From a bacterium (lineage in GTDB: Bacteria > Patescibacteriota > Gracilibacteria > Absconditabacterales > Absconditicoccaceae): 10,174 nt of DNA. Where the stretch lies: the NCBI GenBank assembly GCA_020629735.1, contig JAHDCT010000032.1, positions 1 through 10,174 on the forward strand, read 5' to 3'. A program made the position numbers and the translations under genes. The notes under the pieces are model-generated. The model did no database searches and was not told the DNA's origin. It saw only the letters and a list, made by a program, of their open reading frames with translations. Below, in pieces: positions 1 through 6,985 of this stretch (the first letter of the stretch is position 1; each line of letters begins with the position of its first letter).

Positions 1-336
1 AATTCACGCATGAGCAACACAGTATGAGTATTCGTGACCATCAAAGTAGGTGTTTCCTAAGTCTATATCTTCGAAATTATGTTCTTCTTGCTCAGTAAAT
101 TCATTCCAGATATCTGATGAAATTTCCTCTTTCAGGGTGTTGCTAGGAATAAGGCATTGAGTACAGTCGACAAGATTCAAGAATTCTACAAGATCGAAAC
201 GATTAACAATTTCTTTCTCGGCAAGGTTACTCATGATATCTTCGACAGAAGCTCATCAGTCTTGCTGTGCAAATAATTGCATAGTTCAAAATCAGAGTGT
301 TGTAAGGAGAAGGAGGATACTGAAACGTTTGATCAT
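1..336 (-). CDS. Secreted protein of unknown function, C-terminus beyond window edge
   Basis: I do not recognise this protein. With UGA read as glycine, the frame is open from a TAA at 373-375 down to base 1 and continues outside the window. The chosen start (ATG at 334-336) gives a classic signal peptide: MIKRF, then a hydrophobic run (SILLLLTTLGFG), then a likely cleavage site after LFA, before QQDGG. Two glycines in and just after this leader are UGA codons, so the standard code would hide the leader and suggest a false start at 234. The visible mature part (about 89 residues) is acidic, with a Cys-x2-Cys pair (DCTQC) near residue 72 and a further Cys near the window edge (YCVAHAG). It is probably exported through Sec. 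Its start lies 49 bases after the pyrH stop on the same strand, so it may be cotranscribed with pyrH. No Shine-Dalgarno sequence is visible. Function cannot be assigned. Confidence 0.78.
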
Positions 337-367
337 AGTGATATCTATAAGGGCAAAATAAGTCAGA

Positions 368-380
368 TAGAGTTACTCTA
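368..380. repeat. 13-base palindrome after pyrH
   Basis: The sequence TAGAGT-T-ACTCTA is a perfect inverted repeat with a one-base centre, lying just past the pyrH stop codon and before the start of the secreted-protein gene. The arms are too close to form an RNA hairpin, so if it is functional it would be a protein-binding site. It may also be chance. Confidence 0.2.
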
Positions 381-385
381 AAGGG

Positions 386-1081
386 TTATGGAGTGATTAT
401 AGTTCATCTTTCAGCTGAGAAGTCTAACTTTCATAAAGAGTCAATGTGAGTGACGTAGGTTGTAAGGTTATTTTCCATGGCCATTCAGAAGGCACTGAAA
501 TCCATTATTTTGAGTTCTTTATTAAGTGCTTCTTTGTAGGTCAGTTGAGGAAATTTAACAGCGTCATCGTGTTGGTGTGGATTTTTATCATAGACTCCAT
601 CAACGTTTGTACATTTTACAACGACATCGCAATCTAATTCTAAAGCTCTTGTAACTGATCATAAATCAGTTGAGCAAAATGGATTTCAAGAACCTCACGC
701 ACAAATAACGACGGTGTTTTTTGCTAGCCTATTAACGGCGGATATCTTATTCATAGTCTTAATAAATCTTGGCATCTCTATCGAACTGAATACAGCAGTA
801 TCGATTCATGCTTGGTACATGATATTTTGAAGTACAAGAGCGTTTACCATAGTTCACAGCATTCATGCATAATGACCAATAGCTGGGTCTAATCATTGTC
901 ATTCATTACGTCCACGGAAAATATTTCCAGCTCATACCATAAGTCATATTTGATGTCCTTTATTCAAAAGTGATTGGATATCATGAGCGATCTTTTTTAC
1001 TGTACCATGGTTGATTCATTCTCATCAGTTTCATCATAGAGCTTCTCATGAGAGTTTTAAAAAGATTCTTTTATAGTTCAT
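386..1081 (-). CDS. pyrH: UMP kinase (uridylate kinase) PyrH
   Basis: PyrH phosphorylates UMP to UDP with ATP in the cytoplasm, in pyrimidine nucleotide synthesis, and belongs to the bacterial amino-acid-kinase-fold family. The 231-residue length is normal for the family. Visible motifs in order are the N-terminal KLSGEAL (residues 9-15), GAGNIFRGR (50-58, family GGGNIFRG), the IEMPRF segment, AGGSGNPFCSTD (family GGTGNPFFTTD, UMP binding), KCTNVDGVYDKNP (family KATKVDGVYDADP, ATP binding) and a C-terminal IMDFSAFGMAMENN. UGA occupies conserved glycines, including the SGEA glycine and one in the GGSG stretch. Six of eleven codons between residues 12 and 22 are UGA. The ATG at 1079-1081 is the family's natural start (MNYKRIFLKLSGEA). 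It is transcribed divergently from efp. Under the standard code the gene appears broken; I see no real frameshift. Confidence 0.96.
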
Positions 1082-1091
1082 ACAAGTGAAT

Positions 1092-1100
1092 TGATATAAT
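1092..1100 (+). promoter_or_regulatory. Possible extended -10 promoter element
   Basis: TGATATAAT matches the extended -10 consensus TGnTATAAT exactly. No TTGACA-like -35 stands at the usual distance, which extended -10 promoters can do without. It points toward efp and would place transcription start near 1107, giving a long structured leader. It sits just outside the pyrH start codon on the other strand, and A/T-rich chance matches are common, so this is tentative. Confidence 0.3.
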
Positions 1101-1202
1101 TAAATAACAAAAAATAGGCCTCTTTTATTAAGTAACTAAAGTGTAACTTTTTATACAAAGGTATCAAGCTTTCATCGGCAAATGAATGCCCAAAAGGAAG
1201 AG

Positions 1203-1224
1203 AAAAGGACGCTATTCCTTTTTA
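1203..1224 (+). terminator. Terminator-like or attenuator hairpin upstream of efp
   Basis: AAAAGGA (1203-1209) pairs with TCCTTTT (1216-1222) around a six-base loop, and further Ts follow. No gene on the plus strand ends just before it. It is therefore either an attenuator in the efp leader or the end of a short transcript starting at the 1092-1100 element. The stem is short and A/U-rich, so it could be weak. Confidence 0.35.
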
Positions 1225-1226
1225 AT

Positions 1227-1244
1227 GAAAAACTCTGGTTTTTC
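1227..1244 (+). other. Short perfect hairpin in efp leader
   Basis: GAAAAAC (1227-1233) pairs perfectly with GTTTTTC (1238-1244) around a TCTG loop. It follows the 1203-1222 hairpin directly and precedes the 1249-1287 hairpin, making a row of three stem-loops between the putative promoter and efp. Function is unknown. Confidence 0.3.
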
Positions 1245-1248
1245 TCTA

Positions 1249-1287
1249 ATTGATATTACTCTATAGATCTGTAGTAATAATATCAAT
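1249..1287. repeat. Long inverted repeat in efp leader
   Basis: ATTGATATTACT (1249-1260) is complementary to AGTAATA-AT-ATCAAT (1273-1287), with two unpaired bases in the right arm and a 12-base loop. The stem has about twelve pairs. It could be a leader hairpin acting on efp expression or a dimeric operator. No T-run follows, so it is not a typical terminator. Confidence 0.4.
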
Positions 1288-1353
1288 ATAGGTGAGCGAA
1301 AGGCTTAAAAAAACAATTTTGCTTTACTCTAATTTTAATTCTTATTTTTTCGC

Positions 1354-1905
1354 ATGAAGATCGATACAGCTAATGTAAAAAGAGGAACTATTTTAAATGT
1401 AGATGGAAAGCTTATGAAGGTGCTTGATATTTCTCATACACATACAGGAAGAGGAAGCGCGACATATACCTTTAAGTCAAAGAATATAGTAGATTGAGGA
1501 AACTTAAATCTTACATACAAGTCATGAACTACGTTAGAACAAGCAGATGTTGCTACGCAAAATGCAGTATTTCTCTACGCAGCAGGTGATAGTTACACCT
1601 TTATGCTCAATGATACATCAGAAATGTATGAACTTGATGGTGACGATATCTCAGATGTGCTACCATACCTCAAGGAAAATCTAGACTGTTTCTTGATGAT
1701 CTATAATGAAAACGTTATTTGAGTAATCTTGCCTACAACTATCGAATATACGATTGCCGAAACAGTACCTGGAGTAAAGGGAGATAGAGCATCGGCAGGG
1801 AGAAAGCCAGCAACTTTAGATAATGGGCTAGAAATTCAAGTGCCACTACATCTTGAGGCGTGAGCAACGGTAAGAGTCAATACATTGACCTGAGAGACAG
1901 CTTAA
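1354..1905 (+). CDS. efp: Translation elongation factor P (EF-P)
   Basis: EF-P binds the ribosome between the P and E sites and relieves stalling at polyproline. The 183-residue protein has the full family length and all three beta-barrel domains: an N-terminal KOW-like domain (VKRGTILNVDGKLMKVLDI), a central OB domain containing the MYELDGDDI stretch, and a C-terminal OB domain with VPGVKGDRASAGRKPATL and ending VRVNTLTGETA. Five glycines, including the SGTT, LEAGA and LTGET glycines conserved in the family, are UGA codons. The loop that carries the modified residue reads HTGRGSA, so its tip is Arg33 rather than the lysine of E. coli-type EF-P. No modification-enzyme gene is in the window. 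The ATG at 1354 follows a T-rich tract without a Shine-Dalgarno sequence and gives the expected N-terminus. A terminator follows the stop, so it is probably monocistronic. Confidence 0.96.
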
Positions 1906-1923
1906 GAAATTTGTGAAAATAAG

Positions 1924-1962
1924 AAAAGTTACTACAATATGGTTGAAGTAACTTTTTTTATT
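1924..1962 (+). terminator. Rho-independent terminator after efp
   Basis: AAAAGTTACT (1924-1933) pairs perfectly with AGTAACTTTT (1947-1956), and the right arm runs into a tract of seven Ts. It begins 18 bases after the efp stop and ends about eight bases before the next start codon, leaving almost no room for a separate promoter and leader for the downstream gene. Confidence 0.85.
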
Positions 1963-1970
1963 GTTTAGAT

Positions 1971-2567
1971 ATGAAATATCCGAAGTTAAAAGAGACGCTT
2001 AAATCGCGAATACCTAAATGACTCATGCTGCATCTGAAGAACTATGCATCAGATATTTCAACGATTTTTGAAAGCCTTACGTTATCTCAAATAGATAATA
2101 GAACTGTATTGCCCAAAAGACCTAACTTGGAGTGAGCAGATATACCTAAGGAGTTAAAGGATATATCTAATCATTTCACTGCATATAAACTAGGTATACA
2201 AATGTATAAACACATGCAGTCGCAGAGAACTAAAAAAGAGGCAAATGAATACCTAGACTGAAAAGTAAAAGAACGATGAGCGATACCAACAGTACAGGAG
2301 CTTTGTTACAGTGAATTCGATAAGGGAATAAGTATTGATGAGAATACTGGTGAAGAAAAAATTGTAAAATGATTTGAACCTGAGAAAAGAGAGAATATCA
2401 CTAAAGCTTTAAGAAATTGAAGAGCAGCTGTCAGAAAGATGGACAGAATGATTCAATATATAAACTATCTTCAAAATAATTTCTCAGAAGATACAAATGG
2501 TGAATTCATAGATGCGGTAGAAGAACTCTTAGAAGCACTTTGAAGCTCAACAGGTTGGAATACGTAA
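1971..2567 (+). CDS. Hypothetical protein, 198 aa
   Basis: I do not recognise this protein. Under table 25 it runs from ATG at 1971 to TAA at 2565-2567. It is highly charged, rich in Lys, Glu and Asn, and looks mostly alpha-helical and soluble, with no signal peptide or membrane segment. Noticeable stretches are the basic N-terminus (MKYPKLKETLKSRIPKG), a central PTVQELCYSEFDKG and a basic helix ITKALRNGRAAVRKMDRMIQ near residues 144-163. The basic segments might suggest nucleic-acid or ribosome contact, but that is a guess. Seven in-frame UGAs (Gly) and no other stop over 198 codons, between translation genes using the same code, support a real gene. It sits between the efp terminator and a hairpin that precedes rlmD. 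The start follows A/T-rich sequence with no Shine-Dalgarno sequence. Confidence 0.8.
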
Positions 2568-2590
2568 CAAAATATATACAATCATTAACC

Positions 2591-2622
2591 AATGTTACCC
2601 ATGTTTTAATAACATTTTTTTT
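2591..2622 (+). terminator. Terminator-like hairpin directly before rlmD start
   Basis: AATGTTA (2591-2597) pairs with TAACATT (2610-2616) around a twelve-base loop, followed by further Ts to 2622. It fits a terminator for the 198-aa gene, whose stop is 23 bases upstream. The rlmD ATG comes only two bases after the T-run, so the same element would cut off or control rlmD unless rlmD is transcribed from a start at or near its own ATG. Confidence 0.7.
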
Positions 2623-2624
2623 GC

Positions 2625-4178
2625 ATGAGAATGAGAAGACAAAAAATATTCACAAACCTGAAGGTAGAATCTTTATGATATGGTGGGGTAGGTATTGCTA
2701 CCTTAGAGTCAGGTAAGAAGATGCTGATCAAATGAGCGCTACCTGGAAGCGAAGTTGACGTGCGTGTTGTGAAGAAGAGAAGAGACTATATGACAGCTCA
2801 TATTATTAAGGTGCATTCAGTAGATAACAAGTGGTTAGATGGAGATTTGAAGTGTCCTCATCACCTTTCACCATATAAGGTGCAAAGTGATATTCATCAG
2901 GCAAAGACCTGATGTGGATGATGTAAATGGCAGGTGGTGTCGTATGAAAAGCAATGTCTGCTTAAGGATGAAATAATTCAGTCATGTTTTCCGGGAGTAA
3001 AAAATCCTGACTTAGTTAAGAACGCGCACATTATACCTTCACCAGAAGTTTTTTGATACAGAAATAAGATTGAGTTCAGTTTTTGAAAGTATCTAAAAAA
3101 GTATCCTAAAGACGAAGAAGGGAATCAAAAAGAAGGATTTGAAATTGCGCAGCACTGGCAGATGTGATTTCATAAGCAAGGAGAGTTTAGCAAAGTTGTT
3201 GATATAGATAAATGTTATCTCGTTTCAGAAAAGATGCATAAGATTTTTCATCGCATCAAAGCTTTCCTACAAGATTCAGGGCTACCTGTACATGATGCAA
3301 AATCACATACCTGATTGTTTCGTCATTTGATGATCAGAGAAGGAATTCATACAGATCATATTCTCGTAAATTTATCTATTGCTTCTAAGCACTTTGAAAA
3401 AAATCAAAAGGACTATAGCGTGCGGCAAGAAACTTTGAAGGCTCTAAAACAGAATGGAGAGCTTCAAGAAGGGATAACGACCTTTGTTCTAAGTGAAAAC
3501 AACGGTCTTGCTGATATCATGAGAGATGCAGATACTACGCACGAAGTTCTTCGATGAGAAGGAAAAATTTATGAAGAATTGCATTTCCCACAAGAGGGGA
3601 AGGAAGACGTAGTGCTGCGCTTTTCTATCTCACCAGCATCATTTTTTCAAACAAATACGCATGGAGCTCAGGTGTTGTTTCAACAAGCAGCTACAATGTT
3701 GTGACCAGTACAAGGAAATATAATTGATCTGTACTGTGGTGGTGGATCAATCGGACAGTGTTTTCGTGCTCTAGGTATGGGAAAGAAGGTTAAGTGAATT
3801 GAAATAGTAGAAGCCGCTGTAAGAGATGCTCAATTCAACGCGAAAATAAACCACATGAGTGAACACTGTGATTACTATGCAGGCAAGGCTGAGAAACTCT
3901 TGAAAGAAGGAACTATAGACGGAGGATTTTTTATCTGAGGAGATGCCATAATAGTTGACCCACCGAGAGAAGGAATGCATCCTGATGTGATAAAGTTCTT
4001 GCGCGAAATGAAACAAAAGCATGGGTTTAGACTTTGTTACATTTCGTGTAATCCAACAACCATGGCAAGAGATATAGAGCTTCTAGAAGAAGATAGTATA
4101 TTCGAAATGGTACAGTTCGATTCCGTTGATATGTTTCCTCATACACATCATATTGAGTGTATTTGAATACTAGAATAA
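2625..4178 (+). CDS. rlmD: 23S rRNA (uracil-5-)-methyltransferase, RlmD/RumA (TrmA) family
   Basis: This SAM-dependent enzyme makes 5-methyluridine in RNA, in RlmD at a uridine of 23S rRNA (U1939 in E. coli). The 517-residue protein has the expected layout: an N-terminal TRAM-like domain (about residues 8-64), an iron-sulfur cysteine set (C77, C97, C100, and C197 in DKCYLV), and a C-terminal Rossmann methyltransferase domain. That domain carries DLYCGGGSIG (SAM motif), VDPPREGMHPDV and ISCNPTTMARD with the catalytic Cys475, followed by DMFPHTHHIEC. Many conserved glycines are UGA. The first two cluster cysteines are separated by 19 residues instead of the usual five, which indicates an insertion. 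Exact target specificity (RlmD, RlmCD or TrmA-like) cannot be fixed from sequence alone; TRAM plus cysteines favour RlmD/RlmCD. ATG 2625 is the first start; ATG 2631 is an alternative. Confidence 0.93.
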
Positions 4179-4208
4179 AGTAAAAGAGGAATCGAGATAA
4201 TATAAAAG

Positions 4209-4230
4209 AATGTCGATTTTTACGGACATT
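4209..4230. repeat. Small inverted repeat after rlmD
   Basis: AATGTC (4209-4214) pairs with GACATT (4225-4230) around a ten-base loop. There is no T-run on the plus side, so it is not a convincing terminator by itself; the stronger hairpin at 4293-4335 is the better candidate. Confidence 0.25.
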
Positions 4231-4292
4231 AAGAAAAATTATGAACGATTTCTTTCCTTATAATTCCCAAGCCTTATAGTTTACATAAATTT

Positions 4293-4335
4293 AAAAAAAG
4301 TAAAGTATGTCGTAAAAGCTGCTTTATTTTTTTTT
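4293..4335 (+). terminator. Rho-independent terminator after rlmD
   Basis: A stem of about 13 pairs (one G-U) forms between 4293-4305 and 4322-4334, closed by a 16-base loop; the right arm is part of an uninterrupted run of nine Ts (4327-4335). It lies about 115 bases after the rlmD stop. Its T-run merges with the -35 box of the next promoter, so termination of one unit and initiation of the next are packed together. Confidence 0.65.
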
Positions 4336-4362
4336 GACAAAAAAACGAACCTGGCATATACT
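4334..4362 (+). promoter_or_regulatory. Sigma70-type promoter for the VTC-domain gene
   Basis: A perfect -35 box TTGACA (4334-4339) is followed after exactly 17 bases by TATACT (4357-4362), five of six matches to the -10 consensus. Transcription should start near 4369, leaving an A-rich leader of about 40 bases before the ATG at 4409. This is the best promoter in the window and suggests strong or constitutive expression of the VTC-domain gene and possibly the symporter after it. I see no obvious PhoB-type operator. Confidence 0.8.
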
Positions 4363-4408
4363 ATTGGTAGATCAAGAGTCTCTTTAATTAACAAAAAAAT
4401 AAACTTAA

Positions 4409-5284
4409 ATGGATCCAAAATATACTAGTATGTTACAGGATTTTGCAGCGATCTCGTTAAATCAGTTAAATGCTCAAGCATCATTAATGAGTAGGATAGA
4501 GTCTAAGTTTTTTATCCATGAAAGTGCTTTATGAGCGCTCCTAAAGGATTTGAAAAAAGATTTTTATATTCTCGAAATTGGAGGAAACAAAGTATTCTCA
4601 TATGATAACGTCTACATGGATACGAAAGAGTTAGATTTTTATCATGCACATAATAACGGGGATAGTGATAGAATTAAAATGAGAACGAGATATTATATAG
4701 AATCATGATTATCATATTTTGAGTTCAAGAACAAAAGAAACAGTGTGATGCGTAAATTTAGATATGATATTGATCTCAAGAAGCATGGACAGATGGATCT
4801 AGTAGCCTATGACTTTGTAAATGACGTCTACAGTTCTCTGTATGGAAAAGAATTTTCAAAAATTGTCTTTCCTTCTTTGAAAACGAAATACCAAAGATGT
4901 ACCTTATGTCACAAAGAAACAGCAGAAAAAATAACTATTGATATGAACGTAGCATTTGAACAAGTAAGGTATGGGGATGAGTCTTTTTCTCCAAAAAATC
5001 TTGTTATAGTAGAATTTAAAACAGAGCGCATAGGTTCTCCAACACAGAATATCTTTGAGAAACATGGGATGATTGAATTAGGGGCGTGTTCAAAGTACTG
5101 TCTCGGGAATTACTTCTTAAGAAACGTAAAGAAACGAGACCGTTTCAATGACACAATCGCTAAAGCGAAACAAATTATGTACTCAACAGGACCAACGATT
5201 AAGGAAGAAAAAACGTCCATAAAACAACTAAAGAAGTTTGAAATTACAAATAAATCTCCTAAAGTAAGTGATGTTTCTCAATAA
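4409..5284 (+). CDS. VTC-domain protein, polyphosphate polymerase-like
   Basis: The 291-residue protein matches the VTC (polyphosphate polymerase) domain, a triphosphate-tunnel-metalloenzyme fold that in yeast Vtc4 polymerises polyphosphate from ATP. Signature residues appear in order: R29-x-E31-x-K33, the VYMDT strand (69-72), RIKMRTR (88-94), FEFKNK (104-109), KFR (116-118), KYQR (160-163), TID (176-178), VEFK (201-204) and SKY (228-230). These are the basic and acidic residues that line the tunnel, so the site looks intact. The C-terminal tail (about residues 255-291) is lysine-rich and outside the domain. There is no membrane segment, unlike yeast VTC. Only two glycines are UGA, so about 180 codons at the 3' end are open even in the standard code. 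It has its own strong promoter and is followed by an Na/Pi symporter, which fits phosphate storage. Catalysis is inferred, not shown. Confidence 0.9.
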
Positions 5285-5323
5285 ATACAAGAGCTAAAAG
5301 TTTAGTGGATTAGTGTGAGAAAG

Positions 5324-5348
5324 CCCAAAGAAAAAAAACGAATTTGGG
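5324..5348. repeat. Inverted repeat between VTC-domain gene and symporter gene
   Basis: CCCAAA (5324-5329) pairs with TTTGGG (5343-5348) across an A-rich loop. No T-run follows on the plus strand, so it probably does not end transcription fully. It could be an RNA-stability or attenuation element in a two-gene message, or a weak operator. Confidence 0.35.
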
Positions 5349-5378
5349 TAGATATCTTTTACTTGGTGTTAGACCATT

Positions 5379-6899
5379 ATGGAACAATTTGATATTTGGA
5401 TGCTCCTTGCGTGAATAGGTTTGCTACTTTTTGGTATGGAGACGTTTGAAACAGGTATTAAGGCCTTGGCAGGAAATAAAATGAAGTACTACTTAGAAAA
5501 ATATACGAAAGGTGCGGTAAAATCACTATCTATGTGAACCGTAGTAACCGCAGTGTTGCAGAGTAGTAGTCTGGTCACCTTGTTGCTTCTGGGATTTTTA
5601 TGAGCATGATTAATTAGTTTGCAAAATAGTATCTGAGTAATAATTTGAGCGAATGTATGAACGACGGTGAGTTCCATTTTAGTATCATATCTGGGATTCT
5701 GAGAGTTTAAAATTGCTTCATTCGCACTGCCTATTATAGCACTATGATGAATTCTAATACTTACCGCTGGTAAAAGTGAGAAGAGGATGTGGATAGGAAA
5801 GTTACTCGTATGATTTTGACTTCTTTTCATTTGAATTGGGTTTATGAAGGATAGTGTCGACGCAATCAAAGCAAGCTTTGATCTAGCTCAATACAAAGAC
5901 ATGTCTTTGCGAGGTTTTTGACTTATATGAGCAGTGGTGACTTTGATTATCCAATCTAGTTCAGCAATGAGTGTAATGACCTTTGCGGCTTTGTGATCAT
6001 GAATTATTTGATTTCCCGCATCGATTGCTATCGTTATGGGATCTAATATCGGAACGACTATGACGTGAGTCATTGCCTCACTATGAGGTGCATCTTCAAA
6101 AAGACAATTAGCAGTTGGTCAGGTTCTATTTAATGTAATTTCAGCTATTATATGAATTGTATTCTTCTGGCAGCTTATTAGGTTAACTGGATACATTATT
6201 AACATTGAATCAGATCCAGTATTCGCAAATGCTATTTTGAATACCATATTCAATCTTTTTACAGCACTTTTGTTTGCACCATTTCTTACACCATTTACTC
6301 GTCTTGTGAGACGTTTAGTCCCTGATGCAGTGAAAAAAGAAAAAAGTATGAAAATTGATGAAATGGATCCTAGTATGGCTACTGAACTTACACATAACGT
6401 ATATATTGGAGCAGCAGAGGAAGATGTTGAACATTTAGAAAAACTTTCTTTGGCATATTTAGAAGCTCCATTTAAAGAGTGATTTGACGAGAAGATGCAT
6501 CAAGAGGAATATAGCTCCTTACAAGATATGGCTGAGAAAATTCTTCTTTACTTTGAAGAACTAGATGCGCCTGTAAGTATGGAAAAATGATTACAAAATC
6601 GCACGGTAGAAGTTATTAGAAGTATCAAACATGTGAAAAACGTGACACCAAATATTGTGGCTTTATCACAAAGCAAATCGGAAGATCATGTGAATTTGTT
6701 TGCCTATTTGAAGGAAATTATGCAAGGGTACATAAGTCATCCGCATGATTGGGAGGATTACAAAGAGTCACTTCAAGAGTATTATGCTCAAAATATTTGA
6801 ACATTGGCAAAGATATGACAAAAGACTGAAGAAGAAAATCTCGATGGCGCATCTCTTATTAATACCGTAAGAGAAATTGAGGCGGTTATTAGGTTGTAG
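5379..6899 (+). CDS. Na+/phosphate symporter, NptA/PNaS family
   Basis: This inner-membrane protein should import inorganic phosphate with sodium. The 506 residues comprise two Na/Pi-cotransporter repeats, each with the diagnostic QSSS motif (Q61-S64 in VLQSSSLVT and Q192-S195 in IIQSSSAMS) and a following G-N-x-GTT segment (GANVGTT and GSNIGTT). About eight hydrophobic membrane segments cover residues 5-315. The C-terminal part (about 340-506) is hydrophilic and helical, like the PhoU-like tail common in bacterial members. About 25 glycines are encoded by UGA, many in membrane helices, so the standard code destroys the gene. The start follows 94 bases after the VTC-domain gene stop, on the same strand, without an evident promoter or terminator between, so cotranscription is likely. 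A strong hairpin follows the TAG stop. Substrate other than phosphate is unlikely but untested. Confidence 0.93.
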
Positions 6900-6928
6900 A
6901 AATTTACTTTATGCGCTTCCTAAAAAGA

Positions 6929-6962
6929 AAAAAGATGAGAGTGTTCGCATTCTCATCTTTTT
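6929..6962. terminator. Bidirectional terminator between symporter and lipoprotein genes
   Basis: A 15-bp stem with one G-U pair (6929-6943 with 6948-6962) is capped by a TTCG tetraloop and flanked by A-rich sequence on the left and Ts on the right. It therefore works as a terminator in both directions. It serves the symporter gene (stop at 6899, plus) and the lipoprotein gene (stop at 6986, minus), which converge here. Confidence 0.92.
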
Positions 6963-6985
6963 GTAGTTATTTTACTTCATTAAAA

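Larger units (their letters stand above)
1082..1353. other. Divergent pyrH-efp intergenic region with several hairpins
   Basis: This stretch separates pyrH (minus) from efp (plus) and must hold promoters for both. On the plus strand an extended -10 element (TGATATAAT, 1092-1100) is visible without a recognisable -35. If used, it would give efp a leader of roughly 245 bases. That leader contains an AAAAGGA/TCCTTTT hairpin (1203-1222), a GAAAAAC/GTTTTTC hairpin (1227-1244) and a longer ATTGATATTACT-type hairpin (1249-1287). I see no open reading frame, tRNA or known riboswitch in it. The promoter for pyrH on the minus strand is not clear; only A/T-rich sequence precedes its start. Confidence 0.6.

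Noticed and set aside
446..637. Plus-strand 63-aa open frame
   Set aside because: It is antisense to the C-terminal half of pyrH, which has clear UMP kinase motifs.
1354..1905. TGA as selenocysteine, or as tryptophan (table 4)
   Set aside because: TGA is far too frequent for selenocysteine, no SECIS-like element is linked to the sites, and the positions are conserved glycines; TGG is used for tryptophan.
3771..4022. Minus-strand 83-aa open frame
   Set aside because: It is antisense to the RlmD methyltransferase domain and has no recognisable features.
4179..4333. Possible tRNA or small gene between rlmD and the VTC-domain gene
   Set aside because: No cloverleaf or TTCRANNC arm is visible and no sizeable frame is open; the stretch is explained by a hairpin, a terminator and A/T-rich spacer.
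5489..6073. Minus-strand open frames inside the symporter region
   Set aside because: They overlap the NptA gene, whose paired QSSS motifs settle the strand and frame.
386..6899. Many in-frame TGA codons suggesting pseudogenes or frameshifts
   Set aside because: The frame is kept across every TGA, the flanking motifs are intact and the TGA sites align with glycine; decay would not hit only glycine codons.
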